Below, in pieces: positions 5,959 through 10,302 of a DNA stretch of 10,302 nt. The stretch spans positions 1-10,302 of the forward strand of contig CAMLNB010000126.1 of assembly GCA_946481205.1 (NCBI GenBank), given 5' to 3'. How positions within the stretch are numbered: position 1 is the stretch's first letter; each line of letters opens with the position of its first letter. Made by a program: the position numbers and the translations under genes. The stretch is from an uncultured Kangiella sp. Lineage in GTDB: Bacteria; Pseudomonadota; Gammaproteobacteria; Enterobacterales; DSM-103792. Below the pieces are notes generated by a model. That model ran no database searches, was not told the DNA's origin, and saw only the letters and a program-made list of their open reading frames with translations.

Positions 5959-8283
5959 ATGGTGGCAGGCAACGGGGGATGGCTGCGGCGACAATGGACA
6001 CGACTGATGTCGGTGTCATTGGGGCAGTTGCTGCGCGGGTTGGTGCGGGTTGGTTTAGCTGTCGCCGTGGTGGCGCTGCTGGCGTTTGCCTGGTTCGTCT
6101 TGTGGCCAACGCACAATATTCCCGCGCTGGAGCCGGTAAGTGAGTACGTCTATCTTGAGCAGGGCTGGGGTGAAGGCCAGCTGGCCGTGGGCCGCGAACG
6201 GTATTACTACACCGGCCAGGGCGCTTCATTACCGCAGGGCGCTTCGGCCGGTGCGGTGCGTTACGATTGGTTTGTTCATCTGGAGTTGCCGTTCTCCGAA
6301 CAGCGCTTTGCCGACCCGGCGCATATGCGCAAATACCGCTTCATTGTCGACCCGGCGCCGAGTCCGGCCAATCCGGATCAATTGCCGGTTGGCTTCACCA
6401 AGCATTTTGATCCGGGCATTGGCGAGTACGTGCTCGACATCACCTGCGCGGCTTGCCATACCGGTGAAATCCATTACACCCGCGACAATAAAACCTACGC
6501 CGTGCGCATCGACGGCGGCCAGGCCATGCATGCCTTCACCGACATGTCGCGCGGCAGTTTTGCGCCAACGCTGCTGGCCTCGCTGATCAACACCGCGGTC
6601 ACGCCCTGGAAATTCGACCGCTTTGCCAAGAACGTGCTCGGCGAAGGCTATCCAGCCAGCAAACCGAAACTGAAAGCGGCGCTGTGGGCATCGATTCAGG
6701 AAATGCTCGGCAGTGGTCAGAACAATCCGCTGCGCAAACTCTATCCGGTCCACGAAGGCTTTGGTCGCACCGATGCGCTCGGCCGGATCGGCAATACCGC
6801 GTTTGGCGATCATCTGGTCGCCAAGAATTATCAAGTCGGCGATGCCCCGGTCAGCTACCCGTATCTGTGGAATATCTGGAAGTTCGATTGGGTGCAATAC
6901 AACGGCTCGGTTGCGCAGCCGCTGGCGCGCAACATCGGCGAAGCACTCGGCGTTGGTGCCATCAATCCGCTGCGCAGCGACATGAACGAGCCGCTGCCGG
7001 CCAACGAACGGTTCCGCAGCAGTGTCGATATCATCGGTTTGCAAAAGATTGAGCACACACTGCAAACGCTGACGCCGCCGCGCTGGCCGGAGTCGCTGTT
7101 CGGTGCCGTGGATCAGGCCAAGGCGGCACAGGGTGAAGGACTGTTCAAACAGTTCTGCCAAGGCTGTCACGGCCCGCATCTGGCCAGCGCTGCCCGGCAG
7201 CAGGCCAGTGCGCCGTTGAAGCCATCGCCGGAGCTGGAATGGCGCATCGAAGTGATCCCGCTGGAGCATATCGGCACCGATGCCGCTGCCGCACAGGGCT
7301 TCATTGATCGGCACTATGATCTGAGTGCCACCGGGCTTGGCAATGCCGATCTGGGCAACGCACTGCGGCCGCTGTTTCAGCGTCAGCTGGCGCGCGATGT
7401 CCGCTTCCGTTTGCAGGAAGTGATTGCATTGCGCAGCGCCCAGCAGCTGCCGCTCGGTGACTTGCCGACATTGCTGGCGAGCTATCCGGATCCGGATGCC
7501 AGCGCCGACGTCGTTTTGCCGACAGCGCAGTTCCAGCAGCTGGATCTGGCGATGTCTGCGCTGCTGACCACACCCGTGACCCTGACCCAGGCTCCGGCCG
7601 ATCCGCTTGATTGCGGGCTGGAATGCCACACTGCCAATCTGCTCTGGAATGTGCGTCAGGCGGCCGCCGCAATTGAGCAGCGTTTGTCCGCGCTCGACGT
7701 GAAAAATATTGATGAAGGCTTGGCGCTCAATATCGTCGGCATTCTGATCAAGAACCGTTTCTATGCCGACTACGGTATCGATTACCCGACCCAACAATGC
7801 CTCGAAGGGTTCGGCGCACTCGATCTGCCGCAGGTGATTGCCGGCTACAAACCTCGGCCGTTGGAGGGCGTCTGGGCGACGCCACCGTTCCTGCACAACG
7901 GTTCGGTGCCGACGCTGTATCAAATGCTGGTGCCGCCGAGCAAACGCGATGCGAAATTCTTTGTCGGCCGGCGCGAGTACGATCCGGTTCATGTCGGTTA
8001 TGTCACCACGCCGGATGCGGATGGTGAAGACGACGGCTTCTGGCTCGATACCAGTCTGAAAGGCAATCACAACACCGGCCATGCTTTTGCCGCGGACGCC
8101 GACAGCTGGCGCAAGCACCGGCAAGATCCACAAGCCCATCCGTTGCCATCAGGCGTCATCGGGCCGGAGTTCACCGACGCTGAACGGTTCGCGCTTATCG
8201 AATACCTGAAAGTGCATCGCGATCCGCCAACACCGGCCGGTTATCAACCGCCGCATTGCCAGCTGTGGGGACAAACGCTATGA
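5959..8283 (+). CDS. RoxA-like di-heme c-type cytochrome, membrane-anchored
   Basis: A 774-residue periplasmic heme protein. Family members are annotated as di-heme cytochrome c peroxidases, but the layout is closest to rubber oxygenase RoxA, which cleaves C=C bonds with O2. A basic N-terminus and one hydrophobic helix (about 31-49) with no AxA cleavage site suggest an uncleaved anchor. Heme 1 is CAACH (163-167), followed by the conserved RIDGGQAMH block; heme 2 is CQGCH (400-404). FLHNGSVPTLY (644-654) holds His646, the expected distal ligand of heme 2. These spacings are close to RoxA (CXXCH near 191 and 390, His641). An SYPYLWNIWKFDWVQYNGS block (299-317) lies in the region that forms the RoxA active-site pocket. 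A third motif, CGLECH (552-557), is a CX3CH outside the usual pattern. The protein is about 100 residues longer than RoxA. AGGAG at 5947-5951 lies 7 nt before the ATG, a strong ribosome site. The stop overlaps the next start (ATGA). Substrate unknown. Confidence 0.88.
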   Translation: MVAGNGGWLRRQWTRLMSVSLGQLLRGLVRVGLAVAVVALLAFAWFVLWPTHNIPALEPVSEYVYLEQGWGEGQLAVGRERYYYTGQGASLPQGASAGAVRYDWFVHLELPFSEQRFADPAHMRKYRFIVDPAPSPANPDQLPVGFTKHFDPGIGEYVLDITCAACHTGEIHYTRDNKTYAVRIDGGQAMHAFTDMSRGSFAPTLLASLINTAVTPWKFDRFAKNVLGEGYPASKPKLKAALWASIQEMLGSGQNNPLRKLYPVHEGFGRTDALGRIGNTAFGDHLVAKNYQVGDAPVSYPYLWNIWKFDWVQYNGSVAQPLARNIGEALGVGAINPLRSDMNEPLPANERFRSSVDIIGLQKIEHTLQTLTPPRWPESLFGAVDQAKAAQGEGLFKQFCQGCHGPHLASAARQQASAPLKPSPELEWRIEVIPLEHIGTDAAAAQGFIDRHYDLSATGLGNADLGNALRPLFQRQLARDVRFRLQEVIALRSAQQLPLGDLPTLLASYPDPDASADVVLPTAQFQQLDLAMSALLTTPVTLTQAPADPLDCGLECHTANLLWNVRQAAAAIEQRLSALDVKNIDEGLALNIVGILIKNRFYADYGIDYPTQQCLEGFGALDLPQVIAGYKPRPLEGVWATPPFLHNGSVPTLYQMLVPPSKRDAKFFVGRREYDPVHVGYVTTPDADGEDDGFWLDTSLKGNHNTGHAFAADADSWRKHRQDPQAHPLPSGVIGPEFTDAERFALIEYLKVHRDPPTPAGYQPPHCQLWGQTL

Positions 8284-10302
8284 ACGCGCCCGTTTCGACA
8301 CCGGTCGCGGCGCCGTCCTACAGCGCTGACTTCAGCGATGTGCAGCAAACCGAGCAACATTGGTTGGCCGAACGTCGACGCGCTGTTCCAGATCTGGATG
8401 CCGATGCCCCGATTGCCGGACTGGCGCTATCCGGTGGCGGCATTCGCTCGGCCTCGTTCAATCTCGGGGTGCTGCAAGCGCTGCACAAGAAAGGCTTGCT
8501 GACCCGAATGGATTATCTGTCGTCGGTGTCCGGCGGCGGCTACATCGCGTCTTGCATTAGCTGGCTGCGCACCCAGTTTCCCTATGCCCAAACGCAGGAA
8601 ATTGGCACGCTGCCGCTGGCCAACGGTCACGGCAGCGTGCTCGACTGGTTACGCGCGCATGGCAGTTATTTGATCAACGGCCGCGGCTTTTCTGGTTGGG
8701 CATTGGCCGCCAGCATCCTCGCTGGCACTTTGCTGAATTTGCTGGTGCTGCTGCCGTTGTTTCTGTTGCTGATCTGGGCCGCCAGCCGCGATTGGTTTGA
8801 ACTGGCCTGGCCGGCGACCCTGCATTTGCCAGGCGCCGGTGCGATACCGGCGCACGACGGTTTCATGCTGATGGCGCTGGCCGGTGTTGCCGCACTGCTG
8901 CTATATCTGCTGACCACGCTGGTGTTCGCGCTCAGCACGGTGTTGCCACCGCTGCGGCGGCTGACCAGTGATTTCTTTTTTCGCCGCTTGCTCGGCCGGT
9001 TGCTGGCGGCCTGCATCATTGGATTGGCCGCCGGCTTGCTGCCCGTGTTTGCCGGTATCGAAGAAACGGCGATGCTGCTGTTGCGCGCTGATGGCAGTCG
9101 GGAAATCGCTCGGCATTTGTCCTATCTGCTGCCGATGCTGACCGGTGCCGGTGCGCTGTGGCGGGCCAACAAAAGCGGCGGCGGCACCATTGCCATCGTC
9201 GGTCTGTCGCTGTTGCTGTACAGTTTCTTCACGCTGCTCTATCACGTGGCCAGCCACACGGATTTTGTCCTGTCGACAGCGTTTCTGGTCTGGTGCGGTT
9301 TGTCACTGCTGCTGGCGCTGGTGGTCGATATCAACGCGATCTCGATGCACGCTTATTACCGTGGCCGGCTGGCCGAAGCCTATATGCCGGTGGTGCAAAC
9401 CGAAGCCGATGCCTCATTATCACAAAAGCATCCACTGCAGTTCCGGCTGGCCGAGCTCAAACCGCAATCCGGTGCGCCGTTTCATTTGATCAACACCACG
9501 CTGAACACGACTAGCTCCAAACGGGAAAAATTACGCAGCCGTAACGGCGACAACCTGGTGTTGTCCGCGCTGTATTGCGGCGCCACCAGCACCGGTTATC
9601 GGCGTACCGATGAGTACCTCAATGGCGCGCTGACGTTGTCGACGGCGTTCTCGGTGTCTGGCGCCGCGGTCGATCCGGATATGTACGCGACCAAGGCTCG
9701 GCCGGTCAGCTTCCTGATGACCTTGCTCAACATCCGCCTTGGCATCTGGACACTGAATCCGCGCACACCGCCACGCAAGCTGCGTTTCCCGGCCTGGTAT
9801 CAGCTGATGCTGCGGGAAATGCTCGGCGTCGGCTTGGCTGAAGACAAGACCCATATCCATCTTGCCGATGGTGGCCATTTCGAGAATCTCGGTGTATACG
9901 AGCTGCTGCGCCGGCGCTGCCGCTACATCATTGTCAGCGATGCCGGTGCCGATCCCGAATGCACGATGGCGGATCTCGGCAAGGCGGTACAGCGCGCCCG
10001 GGCCGATTTCAAAGTCGAAGTCGATATCTGTGTTGATCGCTTTTACCGCGACCGCGGCGATGCGCTACCGGCGCATGTGCATGCCCTTGGCAGCATCCGT
10101 TACGCCGACGACAGCACCGGTGAGCTGCTGTACCTCAAGGCCATGTTGCGCGAGCAGCTGAGTGCCGACATTTACGGTTACTGGCGTAGCAATCCGGCCT
10201 TTCCGAATCAGTCGACCGCCGATCAGTTTTACGATGAGCAGCAATTCGATGCCTATCGCGAGCTGGGTCTGCAGTTGATGACCGAGATCATCGGCGAAGG
10301 CG
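8280..10302 (+). CDS. Integral-membrane patatin-like phospholipase, 3'-truncated by the window edge
   Basis: The frame stays open from the ATG at 8280 to the right edge (674 codons visible). Patatins are Ser-Asp dyad lipid acyl hydrolases. The oxyanion loop is SGGGIRSASF (residues 51-60), the nucleophile elbow is SVSGG (82-86, Ser84), and the catalytic Asp530 lies in ADGGHFENLG. Between them are about six hydrophobic segments (near 145-166, 194-218, 241-260, 280-294, 303-324, 329-350). Loops at 224-240 (PPLRRL...FFFRRLLGR), 295-300 and after 355 are basic and so cytoplasmic, which places both halves of the active site in the cytoplasm. NTTLNTT (406-411 region) and LSALYCGATSTGY (428-440) are blocks I associate with large bacterial membrane patatins. 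The start overlaps the cytochrome stop as ATGA, with GGGGA (8267-8271) 8 nt upstream, so translation is probably coupled. It has no signal peptide. The substrate (phospholipid, neutral lipid or other ester) is not evident. Confidence 0.9.
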   Translation, partial: MNAPVSTPVAAPSYSADFSDVQQTEQHWLAERRRAVPDLDADAPIAGLALSGGGIRSASFNLGVLQALHKKGLLTRMDYLSSVSGGGYIASCISWLRTQFPYAQTQEIGTLPLANGHGSVLDWLRAHGSYLINGRGFSGWALAASILAGTLLNLLVLLPLFLLLIWAASRDWFELAWPATLHLPGAGAIPAHDGFMLMALAGVAALLLYLLTTLVFALSTVLPPLRRLTSDFFFRRLLGRLLAACIIGLAAGLLPVFAGIEETAMLLLRADGSREIARHLSYLLPMLTGAGALWRANKSGGGTIAIVGLSLLLYSFFTLLYHVASHTDFVLSTAFLVWCGLSLLLALVVDINAISMHAYYRGRLAEAYMPVVQTEADASLSQKHPLQFRLAELKPQSGAPFHLINTTLNTTSSKREKLRSRNGDNLVLSALYCGATSTGYRRTDEYLNGALTLSTAFSVSGAAVDPDMYATKARPVSFLMTLLNIRLGIWTLNPRTPPRKLRFPAWYQLMLREMLGVGLAEDKTHIHLADGGHFENLGVYELLRRRCRYIIVSDAGADPECTMADLGKAVQRARADFKVEVDICVDRFYRDRGDALPAHVHALGSIRYADDSTGELLYLKAMLREQLSADIYGYWRSNPAFPNQSTADQFYDEQQFDAYRELGLQLMTEIIGEG

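Noticed and set aside
6229..8139. 636-codon open frame on the minus strand opposite the cytochrome gene
   Set aside because: It is a shadow created by the codon bias of the real gene: no domain, no ribosome site, composition rich in Arg, Gln and Gly without hydrophobic patterning, while the plus strand has heme motifs.
5959..8283. Annotation as a classical cytochrome c peroxidase (CcpA)
   Set aside because: The protein is about twice the usual CcpA length. The roughly 235-residue heme spacing, the membrane anchor and the FLHNGSVPTL block fit the RoxA-like branch better; peroxidase activity itself is not excluded.

Overview
This window fits a free-living gammaproteobacterium of moderately high GC (roughly 58%, judged by eye). 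The ilvD-type dehydratase, the 7TMR-DISM diguanylate cyclase and the RoxA-like di-heme cytochrome would suit a Xanthomonadales/Nevskiales-like or neighbouring lineage. The exact family cannot be fixed from the sequence. I see no tRNA, rRNA, CRISPR array, insertion sequence or phage gene.

Left part (1-1890, + strand): the 3' two thirds of ilvD (dihydroxy-acid dehydratase, branched-chain amino acid synthesis) enters from the left edge. A 175-bp gap containing a perfect 11-bp inverted repeat follows, then a short DUF1444 (YtpQ-like) protein of unknown function. A 15-bp-stem bidirectional terminator closes this side and also serves the converging genes.

Middle part (1905-5673, - strand), in transcription order: a membrane-bound diguanylate cyclase (7TMR-DISM sensor plus GGEEF domain, with a degenerate I-site); a hotdog-fold acyl-CoA thioesterase 27 bp downstream, probably in the same operon; a 340-bp gap without a convincing gene but with a strongly strand-skewed, degenerate repeat tract; and an exported M28-family zinc peptidase.

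Right part (5959-10302, + strand), divergent from the cyclase: a two-gene operon joined by an ATGA stop/start overlap. The first gene is a 774-residue membrane-anchored periplasmic cytochrome with the layout of the rubber oxygenase RoxA family (two CXXCH hemes, a conserved distal-His region) plus an extra CX3CH motif. The second gene, running off the right edge, is a patatin-like phospholipase whose active-site halves are separated by about six membrane helices. A 16-bp tandem repeat with palindromic cores lies upstream of this operon and is a candidate operator. The tightly coupled pair of a cytoplasmic-face lipid hydrolase and a periplasmic di-heme oxygenase/peroxidase is the best candidate here for an uncharacterised system, possibly lipid release followed by oxidative cleavage. 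That function is inference.
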